64,000 nucleotides of DNA. Origin: Platynereis dumerilii. Lineage: Eukaryota > Annelida > Polychaeta > Phyllodocida > Nereididae. The notes beneath the pieces were generated by a model. That model did no database searches. It was not told where the DNA came from and was given only the letters and a program-made list of their open reading frames with translations. The translations under genes were made by a program, and so were the position numbers. Positions 31,965-43,406 of the stretch are shown here, piece by piece; the first letter of the stretch is position 1, and each line of letters opens with the position of its first letter. The stretch covers positions 39,876,537-39,940,536 of the forward strand of contig JAPTHN010000012.1 of the NCBI GenBank assembly GCA_026936325.1. Direction: 5' to 3'.

Positions 31965-33815
31965 CAAGGGGTTTTTCCATAAGTTCTGTCCAACTTGGGT
32001 CAGATAATATTCACTTAATTTGCAAACAACTCCAAAAAAAAAAGCAGATCATAAAATTACAAATGAATGCTTAATCTGTTACCATGGAAACCAGAAGTCA
32101 TGAAATGTTGCCCATATTTTGGAGTTCTCACTTAAAACTAACTGAACACCTGCTTGCATTATCTGTGTCTTGACATATTGAATTGAAGTATATTCATAAT
32201 TTTTTCCATGAAATATAATCAGTTAATTGTAAAAGCATTAATTACAATGAAAACTGGTATTATTGTCACATCTCAGTTACCTTACCATCACTCATGCAGT
32301 TTCTAAGTTTTTTACAAGATGAGCAATTTTTTTGAATATGGATGACATAATATGTAATTGTACTTTACCTGTTGCATTTTTTCATTTTAATTGGATAAAA
32401 GTAGCAGAGAGTGTAAGAACCTTTTATCATACATACAATGATGAACAGAGTTCCCATAGCCTAATGGTTAGAGCGCTTGACTGCGAATCCAATGGCACTT
32501 GAGGACGCGGGTTCGAACCCCGGTCCTGGAACTCAATTGGAGTGAGTTGGTTGTGGCTGTGGCCGGGGAGGGTGGCCACTTGTGAAGGCAGGAGTTCACC
32601 CTCCTGTCAGGTGTGATCAGCAACACCTCCAGCCAGACTCCCCTGGACTGCATGACTGGACAAGCATGAAAGTGAATGCCTCTACAAAGAAAGCTGTCAC
32701 CAGGAGCGCTGAAGACCGCCAGTCATCACAGATTGTGCATTTCCATTACTCTGTAAAGTGTCATAGCATGTGTAACATTGATGTGCACTATAAAATATGA
32801 ATAAACTTAAACTTAAACTTAAGGAAGACAGTATGAGTGACAGACCCAAATAAAGATTGTACAAACTTTTTCTGAATGAAGAGAAGACACAATGGAAAAC
32901 CTAAGAAAAGAAGACTGGAAAATGCCAAAACTGACCTTTTAAAACATGAAGACTGAGGCGTCAGAAATGGATGAAAAGTATGAGAAAACGTATTTACAGG
33001 GTCCCAGTCATTATTTTTGGAAGTTGTGAAATAACTATGAATGTTTTGGAAAAATTCTGTTCTATATCTCTTGTAATAATTACATATTTTACACATTATG
33101 TCAAGTATGTGTCCGTTATCAAGCCGTCGGTCGCATTTCATGACTTTCGGTTTCCATAGCAACACAAATTAACAATTTCTTTTTACCTCCATGATCTGAT
33201 TTTTTTGGGGATCATTAGCAAATTATCTCAATATCAACTGACCCAAATATCATTTTTATATTTAAAATCTAATGAAGTTGTGACAGGCTGGACAGAACTT
33301 ATGGAAAACCCATCGTAAAGAAAAAAAGTCTGCGAAACACCAACTGTGATCTTAATATAAGGACTATATGAGGCATTGATTTTTAAGGGATATAAGATTA
33401 TAGGAAATGTACTCAGTGTCAGGTTCATTATGACAAGAATTTGTGAAAAGTTAGAGATTATTTGTAATATGTTTCTTGTCCTGTAACCCTGGTAAAAATT
33501 ACATTTTTTGACAAGATATGATGAATAAGTGTCCCTAATAGTGCCCTGGGCCGCATTTCATGACTTTTGGTTTCCATGGCAACAAATTGACCATTTATTT
33601 TTGTTTCTATGATCTGATTTTTTCAGATTCATTTGCAAATTACTTCAACATTATCTGACCCAAATACCATGTTTCTGTATTAAATATTGCAATTTTTACT
33701 TAAACTCCCATTGTTTTTGTATTGTTCATATGTTGTTATTTTGAATAAATAAATCAAATCAAATCAAAATTGCAAAAGTTATGGCAAGTTGGACAGAACT
33801 TTTGGAAATCCCCCG
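31965..33815. mobile_element. TA-flanked mariner-like element inside the LINE
   Basis: The left end (CAAGGGGTTTTTCCATAAGT followed by TCTGTCCAACTTG) and the inverted right end (CGGGGGATTTCCAAAAGTTC followed by TGTCCAACTTG) are flanked by TA (31,963-31,964 and 33,816-33,817). The inverted similarity extends over 100 bp, including 'catttcatgac' and 'ggtttccat'. A second, direct copy of the right end lies inside at about 33,125-33,312. A short tail-like insertion with (AAATC)n sits at about 33,690-33,770, flanked by ATTGCAA. The core also holds a SINE. No transposase frame was recognised. The LINE frame resumes across the TA. Confidence 0.78.
32448..32821 (+). mobile_element. tRNA-derived SINE
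   Basis: The head has AGCCTAATGGTTAGAGCGCT (A-box region) and GGTTCGAACCC (B-box), closing with GGAACTCAATT as in the 6,085 SINE. A different body follows, ending in (AAACTT)n. The shared head and distinct body suggest a related but separate SINE family. No clear target duplication. Confidence 0.8.
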
Positions 33816-35601
33816 TACATAGCTGATATGGCACAGTTTAGGGATAATTGGTTAAGTGGCATCCACATGCTGATTTTCTGTAAGTCTCTGTTTATGTTCG
33901 TTTGGATATCATGATCGTTAGATTTAAAACGATTTAGTGCCGCACAAAATGTAGTGTCATCTGCATAAAAGATAGGTTTCAGAAAGCTGTCAATATTATG
34001 TATATCATTCATGTATATAATAAGTAGCAGAGGACCTAGGATGGACCCCTGTGGGACTCCTGTCATAATATTTAAACTTCTAATGCAATGGTCTTCAAAA
34101 TCTACATATTGATAACAATTATTTAGGTAGCTCTGAAGCAGTTTTACTGTAGCATCATTGAAACCATGGTATCGCGGCTTAAATATGAGTATATCATGAT
34201 TTATGGTATCGAAAGCCTTGGACATGTCCAAGAAAATACCAATTGGGGTTTCTCCTCTGTCTAAATCACCAATTAATCGGTCCAGCAAGTCCATTACAGC
34301 TAACTCAGTAGAGTGTTTAGCACGGAATCAATACTGATTTTCATAAAAAGGATCATTGTCATAGAAATGTCTGTAGATTTGCTTGTACATTATCTTTTCA
34401 AATAATTTTGAGATTGATGGCAAAAGTGAAACAGAGCGAAAGTTTGTGAACAGGAAATTCTGTCCCTTTTTGAAAAGTGGAATAACTTTAGCTATTTTAA
34501 GCAAGTTTGCAAATATACCATTCTCTAGACACTGATTGATGATTAATGTTAATGATTCAGTGATTTCATTTCTAACAAATTTTACCAGCTTATTCGAGGT
34601 CATATCTACTCCACGTGATGACTTAGGCTGCAGGTCATCAATTTCTTTTTTTATCTCAAGTTGTAAAATATTTTTGGAATGAAGAATTAACCGAAGAGTC
34701 CAGATAATCTTTATAGCTTTTCCCTTCAATGTCAGTGATGCTGTTGGCTAGTTTTGGGCCGATACCCACAAAAAATTCCTTGAAAGCAAATGCTATCTGC
34801 TTAGGATCACTGACATATTTACCTTCAATCAAAAACTGTTGTGGTCAATCTTTCCTGCTGTTTTGTCTCTTTTACAACAAATAATTTATATTCCGCCAAG
34901 TTTCTTTCATGTTAGATTTACAGATCTCAAAGCAGTGGTAGAAGTAATTTCTCTTAGCTGCCCTAATACATTGTATCAAGATTCCTTTATAAGTTTGAAG
35001 ATTCAGCTTTTTAACATTGAAATTAGTTTCTTTAGACCAACATAAAGTTTATCACGATGTTTAATTGATTTTAGGATACCTTGTGTTATCTTACAGTTTT
35101 AACAGTGAGATATCTATCCATACCCTCCTTCAATTTCCCATTGAAGATATAATAATAATTCCTGCAATTGTTTGCATTTTCCTGTCTATCTAGTATATCC
35201 ATACTATTAGTATTTGCCAAAAAATGATGAAAACCCTCAGACACAGTTAAAACATTTGGATATACTTTAATTTTATAGAAGAGAAATGAGCTAAATGAGA
35301 GGCTCAATCAATTAAGAACATATGATCTGAAGACAAAGATTGAAAAAACAAAGGGAAACTCAAAGGATATGTTTAAGATCCTTAATTCTAGCCTTAATAG
35401 AAAACAAGAACTACCTCTGCCACATCACGTAAATGAAGCTGATCTTGCAAATGATTTCAACAATTTTTTTGATGATAAAATCAAGAAGATAAGATCGAGG
35501 TTAGATACAAACAGCATTAGTACAGAAAATGAAGATGAGACCTATTTAGGTCAGAACCTAAGTCAATTCAAAACACTCAAGGAGATGGAAATTAAAGAAA
35601 T

Positions 35602-35792
35602 TGTTGCAGCGCGTTGGGCGTGGGGTCAGGATGGCACTTACAAGCAGCACATGTGTACTCTTCGGTGGTCTGTTCCAGAATGCACTGAGCCACTGTTGCA
35701 TGACCCATAATCACTGATGCATGAGGATGAGTCATGATGACACTAGATGGCACATTCTGACAGTTTCTCTGGCAGTGCTGCCGCCTGCCACA
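35602..35792 (-). repeat. LTR, left copy
   Basis: 191 bp. On the element's strand it begins TGTGGCAGG and ends GCTGCAACA. It is the 3' LTR of unit one, adjacent to the AAAT target repeat. Confidence 0.88.
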
Positions 35793-36547
35793 CTCCACCC
35801 AGGTTTGTTTTTAGGTCCTTCTGCCGCTCACAACTTGCCTCTCTTCAAACTTCTTAGCATCGATTATTTCGCTTCCACCCTCCACCCAGGTTTGTTTATC
35901 AGGCAGCCAGCGAAGGTGGAACAAAAAGTGTGGTGTCATGCAACTCCGCTGGACAACAAAAAAAAAAACAGGGGGAGGAAAATAGGGAGCAGGAGTCCTA
36001 CAACTCCTATCGGAAAAGGACGGTTTCATGTGGAAAACTTCATAACATGGCAAAAGGAGCCATGCAGCTCCATAGGAAAAACTGGTGACATGCATCACCA
36101 AAAGGACAAATTTCGTAACATGAAAAGAAAAGGTTAGGAGTCGTGCAACTCCTTTGGAAATCATGGAGACCTACATCTCCAGTGGACAGGACTTGAAAAG
36201 TATGCAATGTAGGACCTTGGAGACAATTTCCGTTAGGCTCCACCAATACCAGTCTTGGGGAAAGGGAGGCCTACACCTCCACCAGGAGTCAGCTTCTTCT
36301 CAAACGAGCACAAATCTTCTTTCACTTCATTCGCATGAATCAGATGTTCTTCTCTCTTCATTAGCACATCCAATAAGCCACAATGCAATTCATCACTTGT
36401 ACCAGAAGTGGAGACACACACCCTGCAGGAGACATCATTGGGGTGACTAAACTTCACTTGGCCCTCAAAAATTGCAGTAGACCATTGGCCAGACAGGTCT
36501 ACCGCAGGGAGTTTAAATGTGATGACAAATAGTGATGAATATAGTTT

Positions 36548-37528
36548 TCACTGTCCCCGTGTGAGTGATACAATGAGTCTCTTGCTAGTGATGAACTGTG
36601 TGAATGATGATCTCTGTGCGATGATTGCTTCTTCCCCTCTCCCTCTTTCTTTTCTGGAGCCCTCATTCTCAGAACTAGAAGCTCCAGAACTTCGGCTAGC
36701 TGGCTGTTGCTGCCTATTTGCACATTCAGTTACAATGTATCCACGGTCCTGACACTCGTAACAGCGGAAAGGTGATGGAGATCTTCTACGCTTATTGACA
36801 CAGTCTCGGGACTTGTGACCTGAACCCTCACAGGTGACACAGCACATGGGTGATCCTGAAATCTGCCTGACACTTGGTGGAGGTCTGCTATCTTCAAACG
36901 AGACTTGGCATGTCACCAACTTGGCTCCAGTTCTACTTCCGTAGACTTGTATGCTCTTCATTTGTTCCACAGCATCGGTCACGGTTGCAGGGTTACTCAT
37001 CGCAGCAAGGAAGGCAGCATTGGAGTCCCTGCAGCCTCCCAATAAGGCATTGACAGCATAGCATTGGAGGTGTGCCTCATTCAAGTCACTTGGATGGGCG
37101 CTGATGGTCAATGCGTAAACTCTATCTGCAAATGCATCAAGGTCTTCATTCTGTAGTTGCTTCACTCTGCCAAGTTCAGTACGAAGCTGTTGCTTTGTAG
37201 ATTCTCTGCTAGCTCCATACCTCGCATCAAGGGAGTTGAGGATTGCATTGTAGTCATTCAGTGTAGCTTCTGGAAGATTCAGCACTGCATTAATGGCTGG
37301 TCCACGGAGATGAGTCCGTAACATCAGTAATCTCTCTTGGTCATTCCAATTCACTGCATCCGCCACAAATAGGAAATTCTTCTTCCAACCTTCCCAAAGC
37401 TGTGGACTGCCCTCAAAATTCTCAATCAAGTTGGATTCCAACTTCCGTCGAGCACCTGGTGATGACACATTACTCTCACTGACAAATGACTGATGAGGAG
37501 ACCAATTGCTACCACAATTTAAATTCAC
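36548..37528 (-). CDS. Gag-like ORF of the LTR element (unit one)
   Basis: 326 codons. Residues about 35-190 resemble a Ty3/Gypsy Gag core (F-x-G-x3-LW-x-GW, LRTHLRGPA, LDARYG, LDAFADRVYAL). A CCHC zinc knuckle (CVTCEGSGHKSRDC) and a second knuckle-like motif sit in a basic region. Such proteins form the particle that packages element RNA. No pol follows. The same region in unit two lies within 40,346-41,315 and is broken. Confidence 0.78.
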   Translation of the reverse strand: MNLNCGSNWSPHQSFVSESNVSSPGARRKLESNLIENFEGSPQLWEGWKKNFLFVADAVNWNDQERLLMLRTHLRGPAINAVLNLPEATLNDYNAILNSLDARYGASRESTKQQLRTELGRVKQLQNEDLDAFADRVYALTISAHPSDLNEAHLQCYAVNALLGGCRDSNAAFLAAMSNPATVTDAVEQMKSIQVYGSRTGAKLVTCQVSFEDSRPPPSVRQISGSPMCCVTCEGSGHKSRDCVNKRRRSPSPFRCYECQDRGYIVTECANRQQQPASRSSGASSSENEGSRKERGRGEEAIIAQRSSFTQFITSKRLIVSLTRGQ

Positions 37529-37886
37529 ATCCTTCTTTTCCCTGCATTATTGAGATCTGCATGCACCATCACTGGGGAACACATGTTTGATCTTCTTGTG
37601 GTATTCACATCTTCTTGGCGTTGACTGGTCAACTACCTCATGGTCATCTTGGTCCGGACCACCATCACACACAGTCTCAGGTTAGCTTTAGATTCCTGGA
37701 TGGGACAAACATTCATTGCTAATGCTGTGTGGAATTCCTTCAATGTAGATGCCACATGCTTTGCGATGACTTCACCAGAATTTGCAGACCTCACGTCACA
37801 CACCACCTCCTTCATTTGTTTGAAGAAGGTGTCATTGCGCTCACTTAAAATCTCTTCATGTCTTCTATAGTTACTCTCTAAATTGT

Positions 37887-38864
37887 TCAATAACAATCCT
37901 GGCTCTGGAAGAACCTTTCCTGACGTATCTGTTGTTCACGAGCAGTCATACAAAGTGTCTCACTGAGCTTGTGCAGTCCTTCAACAATGGCAAGCAGACC
38001 ACGATGGGTAGAGTCACAGCTTGATGAAGAGTCACGTCGATGGTGCTGGGACTTGGATCTTCGTTTCTTTTCTCCGAAGACCGCATCTTCTTTCGGGGGT
38101 TTCGACTCTCCATATCTGATGTTAGCATGGTTGATGTTCCCGGGGCCGCCCCCGTACTGGCCATTGATTGGTGTGCGACTTGACTCCCAAGAAGAGGGGG
38201 CTTTTGGCGGTGCTTGGCATGCACCAAACAGGGAGTAATCAAGGTCAAGTGGGAGGCCTGCACCACCCATGGACGAGGGGTCAACTTCATTGGGGTCAAT
38301 TTTCATGGGCTGGTATGCACCTGCCCTGGACATAACTTTATTGCACGCACCAAATTGGCTTAAGTTATTGAGCTGGCTTTCAATTAGGGGATCAAACATA
38401 GTCACAACATCTAGACCATTATCAACAGTCAAGTTCTGGAATTCACGAATCTGCGAAGTCACTACCCCTCTCTGGTGCCAAGCCAAAATGTCTCTTTTCG
38501 CCAACTTAGGCGCACAGCACTGTAATTGTTCCCAAGTAGTAATTGGCCTACTGTCTATTATGGCTTTGGCAGAGACTGGGTCTACACAACAAAGCATCAT
38601 CAGTTCCTCCTCAGTGGCGAGGTCTAGATTAACAACCTTAACTGTTTGATATATCCCACTAATTGTGCAACAAAATTGCCAAGTCAGTAAAATTAGTAGG
38701 AATGATGGATGAATGGTGATACTATAAACAATGGAATAGGAAAAATGAGAGTAATAAAATATTTTTGGTATTTGGGTGTATATAAGATTTTTTTTTTTTA
38801 TACAAATTTTTGTGAATAAATTATGCGAAAACACAATGAGTAACACTACCAGGGTGAGAGGCAA
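37887..38864 (-). CDS. LTR-element ORF with helix-hairpin-helix segment (unit one)
   Basis: A 325-codon open frame. The first 70 or so residues are hydrophobic and look like non-coding read-through. Recognisable protein begins near residue 75 with VVNLDLATEEELMMLC and AKAIIDSRPITTWEQL, which resembles ComEA-type helix-hairpin-helix nucleic-acid-binding segments. The rest is low-complexity with a basic KKRRSKSQHHRR stretch. It precedes the Gag ORF and is repeated in unit two (41,674-42,651). A role with Gag in binding RNA or DNA is inferred. Confidence 0.6.
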   Translation of the reverse strand: MPLTLVVLLIVFSHNLFTKICIKKKNLIYTQIPKIFYYSHFSYSIVYSITIHPSFLLILLTWQFCCTISGIYQTVKVVNLDLATEEELMMLCCVDPVSAKAIIDSRPITTWEQLQCCAPKLAKRDILAWHQRGVVTSQIREFQNLTVDNGLDVVTMFDPLIESQLNNLSQFGACNKVMSRAGAYQPMKIDPNEVDPSSMGGAGLPLDLDYSLFGACQAPPKAPSSWESSRTPINGQYGGGPGNINHANIRYGESKPPKEDAVFGEKKRRSKSQHHRRDSSSSCDSTHRGLLAIVEGLHKLSETLCMTAREQQIRQERFFQSQDCY

Positions 38865-39380
38865 CCAAATAAATCAATCAATTTTGGCTGCTGCACTCAA
38901 ATAATGGTAAGTGTGCTACTATTTGAATAAATTCAAAAAAAACAATTATTTTTGAAAAAAAAACTAGGTAAAGTTTTTGAATGATTAGATGATTGGTGAG
39001 GTTGTTGTAGATTAAAAATTGAATGAGAGGCCTTCAAAAAATAACATTGGCTGAATGACCATGTTTTGATTGGGTGATAATGAAGGACAGGTTGAGATTG
39101 GAATGGAAAAATATGAAAATTTACAAGATGACAACACAAAATAGTGAGGCAGAAATGAAGTATAGGTAGTAGTTTCTCAGATTATCAATGAGTTTGGTTA
39201 GTATCTTTGTTTATCTTGGAGGATTGACTTGGATTTTGTTTCAAGATTGCCAATGGCTGACAGCTCAGCTCAGGCCAGCACTATTTTCTGCTGCCTAAGG
39301 GGAGCGGCCCTAAGAACAATTCCACAAATATCGGCTTGTAGAGGCTTCTTCCATGTCTAGAAGATCATTTCCTTGTAGAA

Positions 39381-39398
39381 ATCCCACTCTTGACACCA
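39381..39398 (-). other. Primer-binding site, tRNA-Leu type
   Basis: The plus strand reads ATCCCACTCTTGACACCA, one base inside the LTR. This is like the 3' end of eukaryotic leucine tRNAs (ATCCCACTYYTGACA plus CCA), so the minus strand would prime from tRNA-Leu. An identical site sits inside the right LTR. Confidence 0.8.
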
Positions 39399-39399
39399 A

Positions 39400-39590
39400 T
39401 GTTGCAGCGCGTTGGGCCTGGGGTCAGGATGGAACTTACAAGCAGTACATGTGTACTCTTTGGTGGCCTGTTCCAGAATGCACTGAGCCACTGTTGCATG
39501 ACCCAGAATCACTGATGCATGAGGATGAGTCATGATGACACTAGATGGCACATTCTGACAGTTTCTCTGGCAGTGCTGCCGCCTGCCACA
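39400..39590 (-). repeat. LTR, shared middle copy
   Basis: 191 bp, serving as 5' LTR for unit one and 3' LTR for unit two. Nearly identical to the right copy. Confidence 0.88.
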
Positions 39591-42500
39591 CTCCACCCAG
39601 GTTTGTTTTTAGGTCCTTCTGCCGCTCACAACTTGCCTCTCTTCAAACTTCTTAGCATCGATTATTTCGCTTCCACCCTCCACCCAGGTTTGTTTATCAG
39701 GCAGCCAGCGAAGGTGGAACAAAAAGTGCGGTGTCATGCAACTCCGCTGGACAACAAAAAAAAAAACAGGGGGAGGAAAATAGGGAGCAGGAGTCCTACA
39801 ACTCCTATCGGAAAAGGACGGTTTCATGAGGAAAACTTCATAACATGGCAAAAGGAGCCATGCAGCTCCATAGGAAAAACTGGTGACATGCATCACCAAA
39901 AGGACAAATTTCGTAACATGAAAAGAAAAGGTTAGGAGTCGTGCAACTCCTTTGGAAATCATGGAGACCTACATCTCCAGTGGACAGGACTTGAAAAGTA
40001 TGCAATGTAGGACCTTGGAGACAATTTCCGTTAGGCTCCACCAATACCAGTCTTGGGGAAAGGGAGGCCTACACCTCCACCAGGAGTCAGCTTCTTCTCA
40101 AACGAGCACAAATCTTCTTTCACTTCATTCGCATGAATCAGATGTTCTTCTCTCTTCATTAGCACATCCAATAAGCCACAATGCAATTCATCACTTGTAC
40201 CAGAAGTGGAGACACACACCCTGCAGGAGACATCATTGGGGTGACTAAACTTCACTTGGCCCTCAAAAATTGCAGTAGACCATTGGCCAGACAGGTCTAC
40301 CGCAGGGAGTTTAAATGTGATGACGAATAGTGATGAATATAGTTTTCACTGTCCCCGTGTGAGTGATACAATGAGTCTCTTGCTAGTGATGAACTGTGTG
40401 AATGATGATCTCTGTGCGATGATTGCTTCTTCCCCTCTCCCTCTTTCTTTTCTGGAGCCCTCATTCTCAGAACTAGAAGCTCCAGAACTTCGGCTAGCTG
40501 GCTGTTGCTGCCTATTTGCACATTCAGTTACAATGTATCCACGGTCCTGACACTCGTAACAGCGGAAAGGTGATGGAGATCTTCTACGCTTATTGACACA
40601 GTCTCGGGACTTGTGACCTGAACCCTCACAGGTGACACAGCACATGGGTGATCCTGAAATCTGCCTGACACTTGGTGGAGGTCTGCTATCTTCAAACGAG
40701 ACTTGGCATGTCACCAACTTGGCTCCAGTTCTACTTCCGTAGACTTGTATGCTCTTCATTTGTTCCACAGCATCGGTCACGGTTGCAGGGTTACTCATCG
40801 CAGCAAGGAAGGCAGCATTGGAGTCCCTGCAGCCTCCCAGTAAGGCATTGACAGCATAGCATTGGAGGTGTGCCTCATTCAAGTCACTTGGATGGGCGCT
40901 GATGGTCAATGCGTAAACTCTATCTGCAAATGCATCAAGGTCTTCATTCTGTAGTTGCTTCACTCTGCCAAGTTCAGTACGAAGCTGTTGCTTTGTAGAT
41001 TCTCTGCTAGCTCCATACCTCGCATCAAGGGAGTTGAGGATTGCATTGTAGTCATTCTGGAAGATTCAGCACTGCATTAATGGCTGGTCCACGGAGATGA
41101 GTCCGTAACATCAGTAATCTCTCTTGGTCATTCCAATTCACTGCATCCGCCACAAATAGGAAATTCTTCTTCCAACCTTCCCAAAGCTGTGGACTGCCCT
41201 CAAAATTCTCAATCAAGTTGGATTCCAACTTCCGTCGAGCACCTGGTGATGACACATTACTCTCACTGACAAATGACTGATGAGGAGACCAATTGCTACC
41301 ACAATTTAAATTCACATCCTTCTTTTCCCTGCATTATTGAGATCTGCATGCACCATCACTGGGGAACACATGTTTGATCTTCTTGTGGTATTCACATCTT
41401 CTTGGCGTTGACTGGTCAACTACCTCATGGTCATCTTGGTCCGGACCACCATCACACACAGTCTCAGGTTAGCTTTAGATTCCTGGATGGGACAAACATT
41501 CATTGCTAATGCTGTGTGGAATTCCTTCAATGTAGATGCCACATGCTTTGCGATGACTTCACCAGAATTTGCAGACCTCACGTCACACACCACCTCCTTC
41601 ATTTGTTTGAAGAAGGTGTCATTGCGCTCACTTAAAATCTCTTCATGTCTTCTATAGTTACTCTCTAAATTGTTCAATAACAATCCTGGCTCTGGAAGAA
41701 CCTTTCCTGACGTATCTGTTGTTCACGAGCAGTCATACAAAGTGTCTCACTGAGCTTGTGCAGTCCTTCAACAATGGCAAGCAGACCACGATGGGTAGAG
41801 TCACAGCTTGATGAAGAGTCACGTCGATGGTGCTGGGACTTGGATCTTCGTTTCTTTTCTCCGAAGACCGCATCTTCTTTCGGGGGTTTCGACTCTCCAT
41901 ATCTGATGTTAGCATGGTTGATGTTCCCGGGGCCGCCCCCGTACTGGCCATTGATTGGTGTGCGACTTGACTCCCAAGAAGAGGGGGCTTTTGGCGGTGC
42001 TTGGCATGCACCAAACAGGGAGTAATCAAGGTCAAGTGGGAGGCCTGCACCACCCATGGACGAGGGGTCAACTTCATTGGGGTCAATTTTCATGGGCTGG
42101 TATGCACCTGCCCTGGACATAACTTTATTGCACGCACCAAATTGGCTTAAGTTATTGAGCTGGCTTTCAATTAGGGGATCAAACATAGTCACAACATCTA
42201 GACCATTATCAACAGTCAAGTTCTGGAATTCACGAATCTGCGAAGTCACTACCCCTCTCTGGTGCCAAGCCAAAATGTCTCTTTTCGCCAACTTAGGCGC
42301 ACAGCACTGTAATTGTTCCCAAGTAGTAATTGGCCTACTGTCTATTATGGCTTTGGCAGAGACTGGGTCTACACAACAAAGCATCATCAGTTCCTCCTCA
42401 GTGGCGAGGTCTAGATTAACAACCTTAACTGTTTGATATATCCCACTAATTGTGCAACAAAATTGCCAAGTCAGTAAAATTAGTAGGAATGATGGATGAA

Positions 42501-43167
42501 TGGTGATACTATAAACAATGGAATAGGAAAAATGAGAGTAATAAAATATTTTTGGTATTTGGGTGTATATAAGATTTTTTTTTTTTATACAAATTTTTGT
42601 GAATAAATTATGCGAAAACACAATGAGTAACACTACCAGGGTGAGAGGCAACCAAATAAATCAATCAATTTTGGCTGCTGCACTCAAATAATGGTAAGTG
42701 TGCTACTATTTGAATAAATTCAAAAAAAACAATTATTTTTGAAAAAAAAACTAGGTAAAGTTTTTGAATGATTAGATGATTGGTGAGGTTGTTGTAGATT
42801 AAAAATTGAATGAGAGGCCTTCAAAAAATAACATTGGCTGAATGACCATGTTTTGATTGGGTGATAATGAAGGACAGGTTGAGATTGGAATGGAAAAATA
42901 TGAAAATTTACAAGATGACAACACAAAATAGTGAGGCAGAAATGAAGTATAGGTAGTAGTTTCTCAGATTATCAATGAGTTTGGTTAGTATCTTTGTTTA
43001 TCTTGGAGGATTGACTTGGATTTTGTTTCAAGATTGCCAATGGCTGACAGCTCAGCTCAGGCCAGCACTATTTTCTGCTGCCTAAGGGGAGCGGCCCTAA
43101 GAACAATTCCACAAATATCGGCTTGTAGAGGCTTCTTCCATGTCTAGAAGATCATTTCCTTGTAGAA

Positions 43168-43185
43168 ATCCCACTCTTGACACCA
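43168..43185 (-). other. Primer-binding site, tRNA-Leu type (unit two)
   Basis: Same 18 bases as at 39,381-39,398, one base from the right LTR. Confidence 0.8.
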
Positions 43186-43186
43186 A

Positions 43187-43377
43187 TGTTGCAGCGCGTT
43201 GGGCCTGGGGTCAGGATGGAACTTACAAGCAGTACATGTGTACTCTTTGGTGGCCTGTTCCAGAATGCACTGAGCCACTGTTGCATGACCCAGAATCACT
43301 GATGCATGAGGATGAGTCTTGATGACACTAGATGGCACATTCTGACAGTTTCTCTGGCAGTGCTGCCGCCTGCCACA
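43187..43377 (-). repeat. LTR, right copy
   Basis: 191 bp. It is the 5' LTR of the composite, followed on the plus strand by the AAAT target repeat and a 25-bp scrap of the L2-like LINE. Confidence 0.88.
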
Positions 43378-43406
43378 AAATCATCACCAATATGCCTGTG
43401 AAGCAC

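Larger units (their letters stand above)
31573..35280 (-). mobile_element. LINE with decayed RT ORF, split by a DNA element
   Basis: Minus-strand pieces in order: HFLANTNSMDILDRQ (about 35,200), WRNINYLL (about 34,900), YVSDPKQIA (about 34,800), the RT start with VIPLFKKG and SISKLFEKIM (34,328-34,729), and the RT core with FLDMSKAFDTINHDIL, GVPQGSILGPLL and active-site YADD (33,779-34,294). Beyond the inserted element come LKWKARIDVIP and YNALVVPHLNHGSILWGN (31,573-31,966). Several stops and frameshifts separate them. The clade is a CR1/Jockey-group LINE distinct from the L2-like family. The 5' end meets the start of the plus-strand L2-like copy at about 35,280. Confidence 0.82.
35602..43377 (-). 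mobile_element. Tandem LTR retrotransposon (LTR-internal-LTR-internal-LTR), pol-less
   Basis: Three 191-bp LTRs (TG...CA ends) bracket two internal regions of about 3.6 kb that are nearly identical. AAAT flanks the whole (35,598-35,601 and 43,378-43,381), and joining the flanks restores the L2-like sequence. A tRNA-Leu-type primer site follows the LTR on the minus strand. Each internal region encodes a helix-hairpin-helix-bearing ORF and a Ty3/Gypsy-like Gag with zinc knuckle; no protease, RT or integrase was seen, so it must be non-autonomous. The outer LTRs differ at about 3% of positions and the middle and right ones at under 1%, so it is young. Unit one looks whole; unit two is broken about once in gag. 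Confidence 0.88.

Noticed and set aside
32448-32535. Possible tRNA gene
   Set aside because: Same reason: it is the head of a SINE ending in (AAACTT)n.
35721-36164. Open frames on both strands inside the LTR element near its 3' end
   Set aside because: No domain similarity and a duplicate in unit two; treated as element non-coding sequence.
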